From: Scolanthus callimorphus
Lineage: Eukaryota; Cnidaria; Anthozoa; Actiniaria; Edwardsiidae
Direction: 5' to 3'
Length of the DNA: 64,000 nucleotides
Assembly (NCBI GenBank): GCA_033964015.1
Contig: CM066924.1
Location: 1-64,000 of the forward strand
Shown here piece by piece: positions 13,581 through 27,960 of this stretch. Position numbers and translations under genes: made by a program. Positions within the stretch are counted from its first letter, which is position 1, and each line of letters begins with the position of its first letter. The notes beneath the pieces were generated by a model. That model worked only from the letters and a program-made list of their open reading frames with translations. It ran no database searches and had not been told where the DNA came from.

Positions 13581-14596
13581 CTGAGACGGGGCCCGGCCTG
13601 GGGTACTACCCTAACGCCAAAAAGTGCTGGCTTATTACAAAACCTGACAAGGAGGAGGATGCTAAAGCTATTTTCGAGGGGACTGCGATTAACATCTCTA
13701 CGCAGGGTCAAAAGCATCTAGGCGCTGCTCTGGGTTCTCGAGCCTATCTAGAAGAGTACGTGGATGGAAAGGTAGAGGAGTGGGTGAGCCAGGTGATAAA
13801 GCTGGCCGAGTATGCCACATCACACCCACAGGCATGCTATGCGGCATTCACCTTCGGTCTACGCCATCGCTGGACATACTATCTCAGAACACTCCCAGAT
13901 ATAGAAGATCTATTAGAGCCACTGGAGCGTGCCATTTCGGATGTACTAATACCGTCAATAACAGACCATCGCTGCACGAAGGATGAGAGGGACCTAGTGG
14001 CACTTCCAGTGCGACTAGGGGGGCTTGGACTTATTAATCCAAACCAGGATGCAGCGTCCCAGTTCGAGGCGTCGGTCAAGACCACGGCGCCCCTAGTCGA
14101 GAAAATAACTGCACAAGATCATGAAACACCGGATGATACTGCTGTCAAGACACTCCAGCAGTGTGTGCGAAGAGAAACCAGCGAAGCGCTTCAGACTAGG
14201 CTCGGCAATGTCAGGGGGTCTCTACCCCCGAAGACTCAACGAGCTGTTGATCTCGCAACTGAAAAAGGTGCTTCTAACTGGCTCACGGTCCTCCCGTTAA
14301 AGGACTTGGGCTACAATCTGAATAAAGGCGAGTTCCGGGATGCTGTAAAGCTCAGGTACGATTGGGACATTGACGATAAGCCGACAGTGTGCGTGTGCGG
14401 TGACGCCTTTACAATCGATCACGCAATGATCTGCAGGAGAGGCGGGTTCATAATTCAGCGCCATAATGAGCTCCGTGACCTTGAGGCTGAGTTGCTAAAG
14501 ATGGTCTGCAGTGACGTCGAAATAGAGCCGTCCTTCAAGAACTGTCTGGCGAGAGGCTACCAAGGGGCGCTAACACAGCGCCAGATGCTCGTCTAG
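13511..14596 (+). pseudogene. Reverse transcriptase palm (ADD), thumb and CCHC-like zinc knuckle
   Basis: This is the longest intact piece, about 360 codons. It opens with [10 protein letters not shown] (motif C, two catalytic Asp, about 13514-13540), then [14 protein letters not shown] (motif D) and [16 protein letters not shown] (motif E-like grip). A long helical thumb and connector follows, including [17 protein letters not shown]. Near 14388-14440 [19 protein letters not shown] gives Cys-x-Cys, His and Cys in the spacing of the zinc knuckle that precedes the endonuclease in R2-like elements. [13 protein letters not shown] follows, a signature I recognise from many cnidarian elements. The frame ends at a TAG that the +1 frame avoids, and translation resumes there as [14 protein letters not shown]. 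The start codon shown is arbitrary because the real upstream frame is joined by an indel. Confidence 0.85.
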
Positions 14597-15026
14597 ATAT
14601 ACATGCTCGGGGGTTTTGGGAGAAGCAGAGGTCCGCGTTCTTCGATGTAAGGGTGTGTCACCCCAACGCGGATTCCTACAAGGACCAAAACCCCAAGCAG
14701 ATCTACCGTAACCATGAGAACGAGAAGAAGAGGGCTTACGCAGACAGGGTTCTGGAGGTGGAACAGGGAACTTTCACTCCACTAGTATTTACATCCACGG
14801 GGGAATGGGCGAGGAATGTAAAAGGTTCCATAGTAGGCTAGCTGAATTAATCGCAGCAAAGAAAGGGGAGGATTACGCAACTACGGTGTCATGGATCAGA
14901 TCAAGAGTCTCGTTTGCGATCCTCCGATCCGCCTTAATATGTCTAAGGGGATCAAGAACTGTGAAGAGGAACATTAATATTTATGACGTGGACTTTCAAG
15001 TAGAGAATTCCCTTACAGCAATTTAG
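14587..15026 (+). pseudogene. Restriction-like endonuclease candidate domain of the retrotransposon
   Basis: In the frame after the last frame change the sequence reads [19 protein letters not shown], then [14 protein letters not shown], then a Lys/Glu-rich helix and [19 protein letters not shown]. One more frame change near 14805 gives [40 protein letters not shown] and a stop at about 15026. The upstream EIEP, the Asp of RLDI and the D-x-R-V motif are arranged like the E...D...D-x-K core of PD-(D/E)XK nucleases, which cut the target in R2-type elements. That assignment is inference from spacing, and Arg would replace the usual Lys. No apurinic-type endonuclease is seen upstream, which supports a C-terminal nuclease. 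Confidence 0.65.
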
Positions 15027-15200
15027 GTTGAATATTTTTATTATTTATTTTTCTTATTATTATTCTCGGGGTCGCTATTATTATTGTATATATATATATT
15101 TTTATACTTTAAAGACACTTTTTTATAACAATATGTAATTGTACATAGTTTTAGATTTTACTAGATTGTGAATAAAGAATTATTATTATTATTATTATTA
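15027..15200 (+). other. 3' UTR and ATT tail of the retrotransposon
   Basis: After the stop the sequence is AT-rich, with short ATT and TATA runs. An AATAAA polyadenylation-type signal is at 15171-15176, followed by about eight ATT units to the junction at 15200. Short-repeat tails in place of poly(A) are common in several non-LTR clades. Confidence 0.8.
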
Positions 15201-15207
15201 TCTAGAC
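15197..15207 (+). repeat. Right target-site duplication of the retrotransposon
   Basis: The 11-mer ATTATCTAGAC overlaps the end of the ATT tail, so only TCTAGAC (7 bp) is unambiguous duplication. It is followed by GATTATATACTAG, as at the empty site. Confidence 0.75.
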
Positions 15208-17799
15208 GATTATATACTAGATTATCTACTAGATAATAATCTAGATGACTCTCTAGAAGATTATCTAGACGGTTATCTAAACGATTATCTAGACGACTAT
15301 CTAGACGATTATCTAGACGATTATCTAGACGATTATCTAGACGATTATCTCCACGATTATCTAGACCATTATCTAGACCATTATCTAGACCATTACCTAT
15401 ACGATTACCCATACGATTATCTATACGATTATCTTTACGATTATCTATGCAATTATCTATGCGATTATATATACGATTATCTATACGATTATCTATACGG
15501 TTATCTATACGGTTATCTATATGATTATCTAGACGATTATCTAGACGATTATCTAGACGATTATCTAGACGATAATCTAGACGATTATCTAGACGATTAT
15601 CTAGACGATTATCTAGACGATAATCTAGACGATTATCTAGACGATAATCTAGACGATTATCTGGACGATTATCTCGACCATTATCTAGACCATTATCTAG
15701 ACCATTACCTATACGATTACCTATACGATTATCTATACGATTATCTACACGATTATCTAGACGATTATCTAGACGATTATCTAGACGATTATCTAGACGA
15801 TTACCTAGACGATTACTAGACGATTATCTAGACGATTATCTAGACGATTATCTCCACGATTATCTAGACCATTATCTAGACCATTATCTAGACCATTACC
15901 TATACGATTACCAATACGATTATCTATACGATTATCTTTACGATTATCTATGCAATTATCTATGCGATTATCTATACGATTATCTATACGATTATCTATA
16001 CGGTTATCTAGACGATTATCTAGACGATTATCTAGACGATTATCTAGACGATTATCTAGACGATAATCTAGACGATAATCTAGACGATAATCTAGACGAT
16101 AATCTAGACGATTATCTAGACGATTATCTAGACGATTATCTCGACGATTATCTAGACCATTACCTATACGATTACCAATACGATTATCTATACGATTATC
16201 TACACGATTATCTAGACGATTATCTAGACGATTATCTAGACGATTATCTAGACGATTATCTAGACGATTATCTAGACGATTATCTAGACGATTATCTAGA
16301 CGATTATCTAGACGATTATCTAGACGATTATCTAGACGATTATCTAGACGATTATCTAGACGATTACCTAGACGATTACCTAGACGATTACCTAGACGAT
16401 TACCTAGACGATTATCTAGACGATTATCTAGACGATTATCTAGACGATTATCTAGACGATTATCTAGACGATTATCTAGACGATTATCTAAACGATTATC
16501 TAGACGATAATAAAGACGATTATCTAAACGATTATCTAGATGATTATCTAGACGATTACCTATACGATTACCTATACGATTATCTAGATGAGTATCTAGA
16601 CGATTATCCAGACGATTATCTAGACGATTATCTAGACAATAATCTAGACGACAATCTAGACGATTATCTAGACGATTATATACTAGATTATCTACTAGAT
16701 AATAATCTAGATGACTATCTAGAAGATTATCTAGACGGTATCTAAACGATTATCTAGACGATTATCTAGTCAATAATGTAGACGATAATCTAGACGATTA
16801 TCTAGACGATTATCTAGACGACAATCTAGACTATTATCTAGACGATTATCTGTACGATTACCTATACGATTATCTATACGATTATCTATACGATTATCTT
16901 TACGATTATCTTTACGATTATCTTTACGATTATCTAGACGATTATCTAGACGATTATCTAGACGATTATCTAGACGATTATCTAGACGATAATCTAGACG
17001 ATAACCTAGACGATTATCTAGACGATTATCTAGACGATTATCTAGACGATTATCTAGACGACTATCTAGACGACAATCTAGACGATTATCTAGACGATTA
17101 TCTGTACGATTACCTATACGATTATCTATACGATTATCTATATGATTATCTTTACGATTATCTAGACGATTATCTAGACGATTATCTAGACGATTATCTA
17201 GACGATTATCTGGACGATTATCTGGACGATTATCTGGACGATTATCTGGACGATTATCTGGACGATTATCTGGACGATTATCTGGACGATTATCTGGACG
17301 ATTATCTCTACGATTATCTCTACGATTATCTCTACGATTATCTATACGATTATCTACAGGATTATCTACAGGATTATCTACACGATTATCTTGACGATTA
17401 TCTAGACGATCATCTAGACGATCATCTAGACGATCATCTAGACGATCATCTAGACGATTATCTACTCGATTATCTAGACGATTATCTAGACGATTATCTA
17501 GACGATTATCTAGACGATTATCTAGACGATTATCTAGACGATTATCTAGACGATTATCTAGACGATTATCTAGACGATTATCTAGACGATTATCTAGACG
17601 ATTATCTAGACGATTATCTAGACGATTATCTAGACGATTATCTAGACGATTATCTAGACGATTATCTAGACGATTATCTAGACGATTATCTAGACGATTA
17701 TCTAGACGATAATCTAGACGATTATCTAGACGATTATCTAGACGATTATCTAGACGATTATCTAAACGATTATCTAAACGATTATCTTGACGATTATCT

Positions 17800-20700
17800 A
17801 AACGATTATCTTGACGATTTATCTAGACGATTATCTAGACGATTATCTAGACGATTATCTAGACGATTATCTACTCGATTATCTAGACGATTATCTAGAC
17901 GATTATCTAGACGATTATCTAGACGATTATCTAGACGATTATCTAGACGATTATCTAGACGATTATCTAGACGATTATCTAGACGATTATCTAGACGATT
18001 ATCTAGACGATTATCTAGACGATTATCTAGACGATTATCTAGACGATTATCTAGACGATTATCTATACGATTATCTATACGATTATCTAGACAATTATCT
18101 AGACAATAATCTAGACGACAATCTAGACGATTATCTAGACGATTTTATACTAGATTATCTATACGATTATCTATACGATTATCTAGACAATTATCTAGAC
18201 AATAATCTAGACGACAATCTAGACGATTATCTAGACGATTATATACTAGATTATCTACTAGATAATAATCTAGATGACTCTCTAGAAGATTATCTAGACG
18301 GTTATCTAAACGATTATCTAGACGACTATCTAGACGATTATCTAGACGATTATCTAGACGATTATCTAGACGATTATCTCAACGATTATCTAGACCATTA
18401 TCTAGACCATTATCTAGACCATTACATATACGATTATCTATACGATTATCTATACGATTATCTATGCGATTATCTATGCGATTATCTATGCGATTATATA
18501 TACGATTAGCTATACGATTATCTATACGGTTATCTATATGATTATCTAGACGATTATCTAGACGATTATCTAGACGATTATCTAGACGATAATCTAGACG
18601 ATAATCTAGACGATTATCTAGACGATTATCTAGACGATTATCTAGACGATTATCTAGACTATTATCTAGACGATTATCTAGACGATTATCTCGACCATTA
18701 CCTATACGATTACCTATACGATTATCTACACGATTATCTACACGATTATCTAGACCATTATCTACTCGATTATCTAGACGATTATCTAGACGATTATCTA
18801 GACGATTATCTAGACGATTATCTAGACGATTATCTAGACGATTATCAAGACGATTATCTAAACGATTATCTTGACGATTATCTAGACGATTATCTAGACG
18901 ATTATCTAGACGATTATCCAGACGATTATCTACTCGATTATCTAGACGATTATCTAGACGATTATCTAGACGATTATCTAGACGATTATCTAGACGATTA
19001 TCTAGACGATTATCTAGACGATTATCTAGACGATTATCTAGACGATTATCTAGACGATTATCTAGACGATAATATAGACGATTATATAGACGATTATCTA
19101 GACGATTATCTAAACGATTATCTAGACGATTATCCAGACGGTAACCTATACGATTACCTATATGATTATCTAGATGATTATCTAGATGAGTATCTAGACG
19201 ATTATCCAGACGATTATATAGACGATTATATAGACGATTATCTAGACAATAATCTAGACGACAATCTAGACGATTATCTAGACGATTATATACTAGATAA
19301 TAATCTAGATGACTATCTAGACGGTTATCTAAACGATTATCTATATGATTATCTAGATGATTACGTTATCTATATGATTATCTAGACGATTATCTAGAGG
19401 ATTATCTAGAGGATTATCTAGACGATTATCTAGACGATTATCCAGACTTTTATCTAGACGATTATCTAGACGATTATCTAGACAATAATCTAGACGACAA
19501 TCTAGACGATTATCTAGACGATTATATACTAGATTATCTACTAGATAATAATCTAGATGACTCTCTAGAAGATTATCTAGACGGTTATCTAAATGATTAT
19601 CTAGACGATTATCTAGACGATTATCTAGACGATTATCTAAACGATTATCTAAACGATTATCTTGACGATTATCTAAACGATTATCTTGACGATTATCTAA
19701 ACGATTATCTAAACGATTATCTAGACGATCATCTAGACGATTATCTACTCGATTATCTAGACGATTATCTAGACGATTATCTAGACGATTATCTAGACGA
19801 TTATCTAGACGATTATCTACTCGATTATCTAGACGATTATCTAGACGATTATCTAGACGATTATCTAGACGATTATCTAGACGATTATCTAGACGATTAT
19901 CTAGACGATTATCTAGACGATTATCTAGACGATTATCTAGACGATTATCTAGACGATTATCTAGACGATTATCTAGACGATTATCTAGACGATTATCTAG
20001 ACGATTATCTAGACGATTATCTATACGATTATCTATACGATTATCTAGACAATTATCTAGACAATAATCTAGACGACAATCTAGACGATTATCTAGACGA
20101 TTTTATACTAGATTATCTATACGATTATCTATACGATTATCTAGACAATTATCTAGACAATAATCTAGACGACAATCTAGACGATTATCTAGACGATTAT
20201 ATACTAGATTATCTACTAGATAATAATCTAGATGACTCTCTAGAAGATTATCTAGACGGTTATCTAAACGATTATCTAGACGACTATCTAGACGATTATC
20301 TAGACGATTATCTAGACGATTATCTAGACGATTATCTCAACGATTATCTAGACCATTATCTAGACCATTATCTAGACCATTACATATACGATTATCTATA
20401 CGATTATCTATACGATTATCTATGCGATTATCTATGCGATTATCTATGCGATTATATATACGATTAGCTATACGATTATCTATACGGTTATCTATATGAT
20501 TATCTAGACGATTATCTAGACGATTATCTAGACGATTATCTAGACGATAATCTAGACGATAATCTAGACGATTATCTAGACGATTATCTAGACGATTATC
20601 TAGACGATTATCTAGACTATTATCTAGACGATTATCTAGACGATTATCTCGACCATTACCTATACGATTACCTATACGATTATCTACACGATTATCTACA

Positions 20701-21600
20701 CGATTATCTAGACCATTATCTACTCGATTATCTAGACGATTATCTAGACGATTATCTAGACGATTATCTAGACGATTATCTAGACGATTATCTAGACGAT
20801 TATCAAGACGATTATCTAAACGATTATCTTGACGATTATCTAGACGATTATCTAGACGATTATCTAGACGATTATCCAGACGATTATCTACTCGATTATC
20901 TAGACGATTATCTAGACGATTATCTAGACGATTATCTAGACGATTATCTAGACGATTATCTAGACGATTATCTAGACGATTATCTAGACGATTATCTAGA
21001 CGATTATCTAGACGATTATCTAGACGATTATCTAGACGATAATATAGACGATTATATAGACGATTATCTAGACGATTATCTAAACGATTATCTAGACGAT
21101 TATCCAGACGGTAACCTATACGATTACCTATATGATTATCTAGATGATTATCTAGATGAGTATCTAGACGATTATCCAGACGATTATATAGACGATTATA
21201 TAGACGATTATCTAGACAATAATCTAGACGACAATCTAGACGATTATCTAGACGATTATATACTAGATAATAATCTAGATGACTATCTAGACGGTTATCT
21301 AAACGATTATCTATATGATTATCTAGATGATTACGTTATCTATATGATTATCTAGACGATTATCTAGAGGATTATCTAGAGGATTATCTAGACGATTATC
21401 TAGACGATTATCCAGACTTTTATCTAGACGATTATCTAGACGATTATCTAGACAATAATCTAGACGACAATCTAGACGATTATCTAGACGATTATATACT
21501 AGATTATCTACTAGATAATAATCTAGATGACTCTCTAGAAGATTATCTAGACGGTTATCTAAATGATTATCTAGACGACTATCTAGACGATTATCTAGAC
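17800..21600 (+). repeat. Tandem higher-order duplication, period about 1.96 kb
   Basis: The distinctive string ACAATTATCTAGACAATAAT starts at 18091 and again at 20049, and GATGAGTATCTAGACGATTA starts near 19186 and 21156. The same series of variant units lies between in both copies. The spacing of 1.96-1.97 kb is an integer number of 12-bp units, within a unit or two of difference. A related but indel-rich copy lies near 7271. Confidence 0.85.
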
Positions 21601-22629
21601 GATTATCTAGACGATTATCTAGACGATTATCTAGACGATAATCTAGACGATTATCTATACGATTATCTATACGGTTATCTATATGATTATCTATACGATT
21701 ATCTATACGATTATCTAGACAATAATCTAGACAATAATCTAGACGACAATCTAGACCATTATCTAGACGGTTATATACTAGAAGATTATAGAAGATTATC
21801 TAGACGGTTATCTAAACGATTATCTAGACGACTATCTAGACGACTATCTAGACGATTATCTAGACGATTATCTAGACGATTCTCTAGAGGATTATCTAGA
21901 CGATTATCTAGAGGATTATCTAGACGATTATCTAGACGATTCTCTACAGGATTATCTAGACGATTATCTAGACGATTATCTAGACGATTATCTAGACGAC
22001 TATCTAGATGAGTATCTAGACGATTATCCAGACGATTATCTAGACGATTATCTAGACGATTATCTAAACGATTATCTAGACGATTATCTAGACGCTAACC
22101 TATACGATTACCTATATGATTATCTAGATGAGTATCTAGACGATTATCTAGACGATTATCTAGACGATTATCTAGACGATTATCTAGACGATTATCTAGA
22201 CAATTATCTAGACGATTATCTAAACGATTATCTAGACGATTATCCAGACGCTAACCTATACGATTACCTATATGATTATCTAGATGAGTATCTAGACGAT
22301 TATCCAGACGAATATATAGACGATTATCTAGACGATTATCTAGACAATAATCTAGACGACAATCTAGACGATTATCTAGAAGATTATATACTAGATTATC
22401 TACTAGATAATAATCTAGATGACTATCTAGACGGTTATCTAAACGATTATCTATATGATTATCTAGATGATTACGTTATCTATATGATTATCTCGACGAT
22501 TATCTAGAGGATTATCTAGAGGATTATCTAGACGATTATCTAGACGATTATCTAGACGATTATCTAGACTTTTATCTACACGATTATCTAGACGATTATC
22601 TAGACAATAATCTAGACGACAATCTAGAC

Positions 22630-25600
22630 GATTATCTAGACGATTATCTAGACGATCTTCTAGACGATCATCTAGACGATCATCTAGACGATCATCTAGA
22701 CGATCATCTAGACGATCATCTAGACGATCATCTAGACGATCATCTAGACGATCATCTAGACGATTATCTAGACGATTATCTAGACGATTATCTAGACGAT
22801 TATCTGGACGATTATCTGGACGATTATCTGGACGATTATCTGGACGATTATCTAGACGTTTATCTAGACGATTATCTAGACGATTATCTAGACGATTATC
22901 TAGACGATTATCTAGACGATTACCTATACGATTACCTATACGATTACCTATACGATTATCCAGACGATTATCCAGACGGTTATCGAGACGATTATCTAGA
23001 CGATTATCTAGACGATTATCTAGACGATTATCTAGACGATTATCTAGACGATTATCTAGACGATTATCTAAACGATTATCTTGACGATTATCTAGACGAT
23101 TATCTAGACGATTATCTAGACGATTATCTACTCGATTATCTAGACGATTATCTAGACGACTATCTAGACGATTATCTAGACGATTATCTAGACGATTATC
23201 TAGACGATTATCTAGACGATTATCTAGACGATTATCTAGACGATTATCTAGACGATTATCTAGACGATTATCTAGACGATTATATAGACGATTATCTAGA
23301 CGATTATCTAAACGATTATCTAGACGATTATCCAGACGATAACCTATACGATTACCTATCTGATTATCTAGATGAGTATCTAGACTATTATCCAGACGAT
23401 TATATAGACGATTATCTAGACAATAATCTAGACGACAATCTAGACGATTGTCTAGACGATTATATACTAGATTATCTACTAGATAATAATCTAGATGACT
23501 ATCTAGAAGGTTATCTAAACGATTATCTATATGATTATCTAGATGATTACGTTATCTATATGATTATCTACACGATTATCTAGACGATTATCTAGACGAT
23601 TATCTAGACGATTATCTAGATTATCCAGACTTTTATCTAGACGATTATCTAGACGATTATCTAGACAATAATCTAGACGACAATCTAGACGATTATCTAG
23701 ACGATTATATACTAGATTATCTACTAGATAATAATCTAGATGACTCTCTAGAAGATTATCTAGACGGTTATCTAAACGATTATCTAGACGACTATCTAGA
23801 CGATTATCTAGACGATTATCTAGACGATTATCTCCACGATGATCTAGACCATTATCTAGACCATTATCTAGACCATTACCTATACGATTACCTATACGAT
23901 TATCTATACGATTATCTTTACGATTATCTATGCGATTATCTATGCGATTATATATACGATTATCTATACGATTATCTATACGGTTATCTATATGATTATC
24001 TAGACGATTATCTAGACGATTATCTCCACGATTATCTAGACCATTATCTAGACCATTACCTATACGATTACGTATACGATTATCTATACGATTATCTTTA
24101 CGATTATCTATGCGATTATCTATGCGATTATATATACGATTATCTATACGATTATCTATACGGTTATCTATATGATTATCTATACGATTATCTATACGAT
24201 TATCTAGACAATAATCTAGACGACAATCTAGACGATTATCTAGACGATTATATACTAGATTATCTACTAGATAATAATCTAGATGACTCTCTAGAAGATT
24301 ATCTAGACGGTTATCTAAACGATTATCTAGACGACTATCTAGACGATTATCTAGACGATTATCTAGACGATTATCTAGACGATTATCTCCACGATTATCT
24401 AGACTATTATCTAGACCATTATCTAGACCATTACCTATACGATTACCCATACGATTATCTATACGATTATCTTTACGATTATCTATGCAATTATCTATGC
24501 GATTATATATACGATTATCTATACGATTATCTATACGGTTATCTATACGGTTATCTATATGATTATCTAGACGATTATCTAGACGATTATCTAGACGATT
24601 ATCTAGACGATAATCTAGACGATTATCTAGACGATTATCTAGGCGATAATCTAGACGATAATCTAGACGATTATCTAGACGATAATCTAGACGATTATCT
24701 CGACGATTATCTCGACCATTATCTAGACCATTATCTAGACCATTACCTATACGATTACCTATACGATTATCTATACGATTATCTACACGATTATCTAGAC
24801 GATTATCTAGACGATTATCTAGACGATTATCTAGACGATTATCTAGACGATTATCTAGACGATTATCTAGACGATTATCTAGACGATTATCTAGACGATT
24901 ATCTAGACGATTATCTAGACGATTACCTAGACGATTACCTAGACGATTATCTAGACGATTATCTAGACGATTATCTCCACGATTATCTAGACCATTATCT
25001 AGACCATTATCTAGACCATTACCTATACGATTACCCATACGATTATCTATACGATTATCTTTACGATTATCTATGCAATTATCTATGCGATTATCTATAC
25101 GATTATCTATACGATTATCTATACGGTTATCTAGACGATTATCTAGACGATTATCTAGACGATTATCTAGACGATTATCTAGACGATAATCTAGACGATA
25201 ATCTAGACGATAATCTAGACGATAATCTAGACGATTATCTAGACGATTATCTAGACGATTATCTCGACGATTATCTAGACCATTACCTATACGATTACCT
25301 ATACGATTATCTATACGATTATCTACACGATTATCTAGACGATTATCTAGACGATTATCTAGACGATTATCTAGACGATTATCTAGACGATTATCTAGAC
25401 GATTATCTAGACGATTATCTAGACGATTATCTAGACGATTATCTAGACGATTATCTAGACGATTATCTAGACGATTACCTAGATGATTACCTAGACGATT
25501 ACCTAGACGATTATCTAGACGATTATCTAGACGATTATCTAGACGATTATCTAGACGATTATCTAGACGATTATCTAGACGATTATCTAGACGATTATCT

Positions 25601-27960
25601 AGACGATTATCTAGACGATTATCTAGACGATTATCTAGACGATAATAAAGACGATTATCTAAACGATTATCTAGATGATTATCTAGACGATTACCTATAC
25701 GATTACCTATACGATTATCTAGATGAGTATCTAGACGATTATCCAGACGATTATCTAGACGATTATCTAGACGATTATCTAGACAATAATCTAGACGACA
25801 ATCTAGACGATTATCTAGACGATTATATACTAGATTATCTACTAGATAATAATCTAGATGACTATCTAGAAGATTATCTAGACGGTTATCTAAACGATTA
25901 TCTAGACGATTATCTAGACGATTATCTAGACGATTATCTAGACGATTATCTAGACGACTATCTAGACGATTATCTAGACGATTATCTAGACGATTATCTA
26001 GACGATTATCTAGACGATTATCTAGACGATTATCTAGACGATTATCTAGACGACTCTCTAGACGATTGTCTAGACGATTATCTAGACGATTATCTAGACG
26101 ATTATCTAGTCAATAATCTAGACGATAATCTAGACGATTATCTAGACGATTATCTAGACGACAATCTAGACTATTATCTAGACGATTATCTGTACGATTA
26201 CCTATACGATTATCTATACGATTATCTATACGATTATCTTTACGATTATCTTTACGATTATCTTTACGATTATCTAGACGATTATCTAGACGATTATCTA
26301 GACGATTATCTAGACGATTATCTAGACGATAATCTAGACGATAATCTAGACGATTATCTAGACGATTATCTAGACGATTATCTAGACGACTATCTAGACG
26401 ACAATCTAGACGATTATCTAGACGATTATCTGTACGATTACCTATACAATTATCTATACGATTATCTATATGATTATCTTTACGATTATCTTTACGATTA
26501 TCTAGACGATTATCTAGACGATTATCTAGACGATTATCTAGACGATTATCTGGACGATTATCTGGACGATTATCTGGACGATTATCTATACGATTATCTA
26601 CAGGATTATCTACAGGATTATCTACACGATTATCTACACAATTATCTACACGATTATCTACACGATTATCTACACGATTATCTACACGATGAGTATCTAG
26701 ACGATTATCCAGACGATTATCTAGACGATTATCTAGACGATTATCTAGACAATAATCTAGACGACAATCTAAACGATTATCTAGACGATTATATACTAGA
26801 TTATCTACTAGATAATAATCTAGATGACTATCTAGAAGATTATCTAGACGGTTATCTAAACGGTTATCTAAACGATTATCTAGATGATTATCTAGACGAT
26901 TATCTAGACGATTATCTAGACGATTATCTAGACGATTATCTAGACGATTATCTAGACGACTATCTAGACGATTATCTAGACGATTTTCTAGACGACTATC
27001 TAGACGATTATCTAGACGATTATCTAGACGATTATCTAGACGATTATCTAGACAATAATCTAGACGATAATCTAGACGATTATCTAGAGGATTATCTAGA
27101 GGATTATCTAGAGGATTATCTAGACGACAATCTAGACGATTATCTAGACGATTATCTGTACGATTACCTATACGATTATCTATACGATTATCTATACGAT
27201 TATCTTTACGATTATCTTTACGATTATCTTTACGATTATCTAGACGATTATCTAGACGATTATCTAGATGATTATCTAGACGATTATCTAGACGATTATC
27301 TAGACGATTATCTAGACGACTATCTAGACGATTGTCTAGACGATTATCTAGACGATTATCTAGACGATTATCTAGTCAATAATGTAGACGATAATCTAGA
27401 CGATTATCTAGACGATTATCTAGACGACAATCTAGACTATTATCTAGACGATTATCTGTACGATTACCTATACGATTATCTATACGATTATCTATACGAT
27501 TATCTTTACTATTATCTTTACGATTATCTTTACGATTATCTAGACGATTATCTAGACGATTATCTAGACAATTATCTAGACGATTATCTAGACGATAATC
27601 TAGACGATAATCTAGACGATTATCTAGACGATTATCTAGACGATTATCTAGACGATTATCTAGACGACTATCTAGACGACAATCTAGACGATTATCTAGA
27701 CGATTATCTGTACGATTACCTATACGATTATCTATACGATTATCTATATGATTATCTTTACGATTATCTAGACGATTATCTAGACGATTATCTAGACGAT
27801 TATCTAGACGATTATCTGGACGATTATCTGGACGATTATCTGGACGATTATCTGGACGATTATCTGGACGATTATCTCTACGATTATCTCTACGATTATC
27901 TATACGATTATCTACAGGATTATCTACAGGATTATCTACACGATTATCTACACAATTATC
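22630..27960 (+). repeat. Paralogous copy of the 9.8-17.4 kb satellite segment
   Basis: Marker runs occur in the same order in both places. GATCATCTAGAC units are at 9848-9950 and 22667-22760, CTGGACGATTAT units at 9982-10030 and 22803-22850, and the retrotransposon target is at 11405-11415 and 24235-24245. The offset is about 12.8 kb before the retrotransposon and 9.04 kb after it. The difference equals the inserted element plus its target-site duplication. The duplication is therefore older than the insertion. Confidence 0.85.

Larger units (their letters stand above)
11416..15200 (+). mobile_element. Non-LTR retrotransposon with Myb-like N-terminus, RT and REL-like C-terminus, inserted in the satellite
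   Basis: The satellite stops at 11415 and resumes at 15201. Between them lies unrelated, more GC-rich sequence that encodes, in order, a Myb/SANT-like domain, a reverse transcriptase, a CxC...HxxxC zinc knuckle and a restriction-like endonuclease candidate. It ends with an AATAAA signal at 15171-15176 and an (ATT)n tail. There is no LTR. The 11-mer ATTATCTAGAC occurs at 11405-11415 and again at 15197-15207, which fits a target-site duplication, though its first bases are also compatible with the ATT tail. The paralogous satellite copy at 24235-24245 has this 11-mer once, with flanks that match both sides, so it is the empty site. The coding region changes frame at least six times. The order of domains resembles R2/NeSL-type elements, but clade assignment from memory is uncertain. 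Confidence 0.92.
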
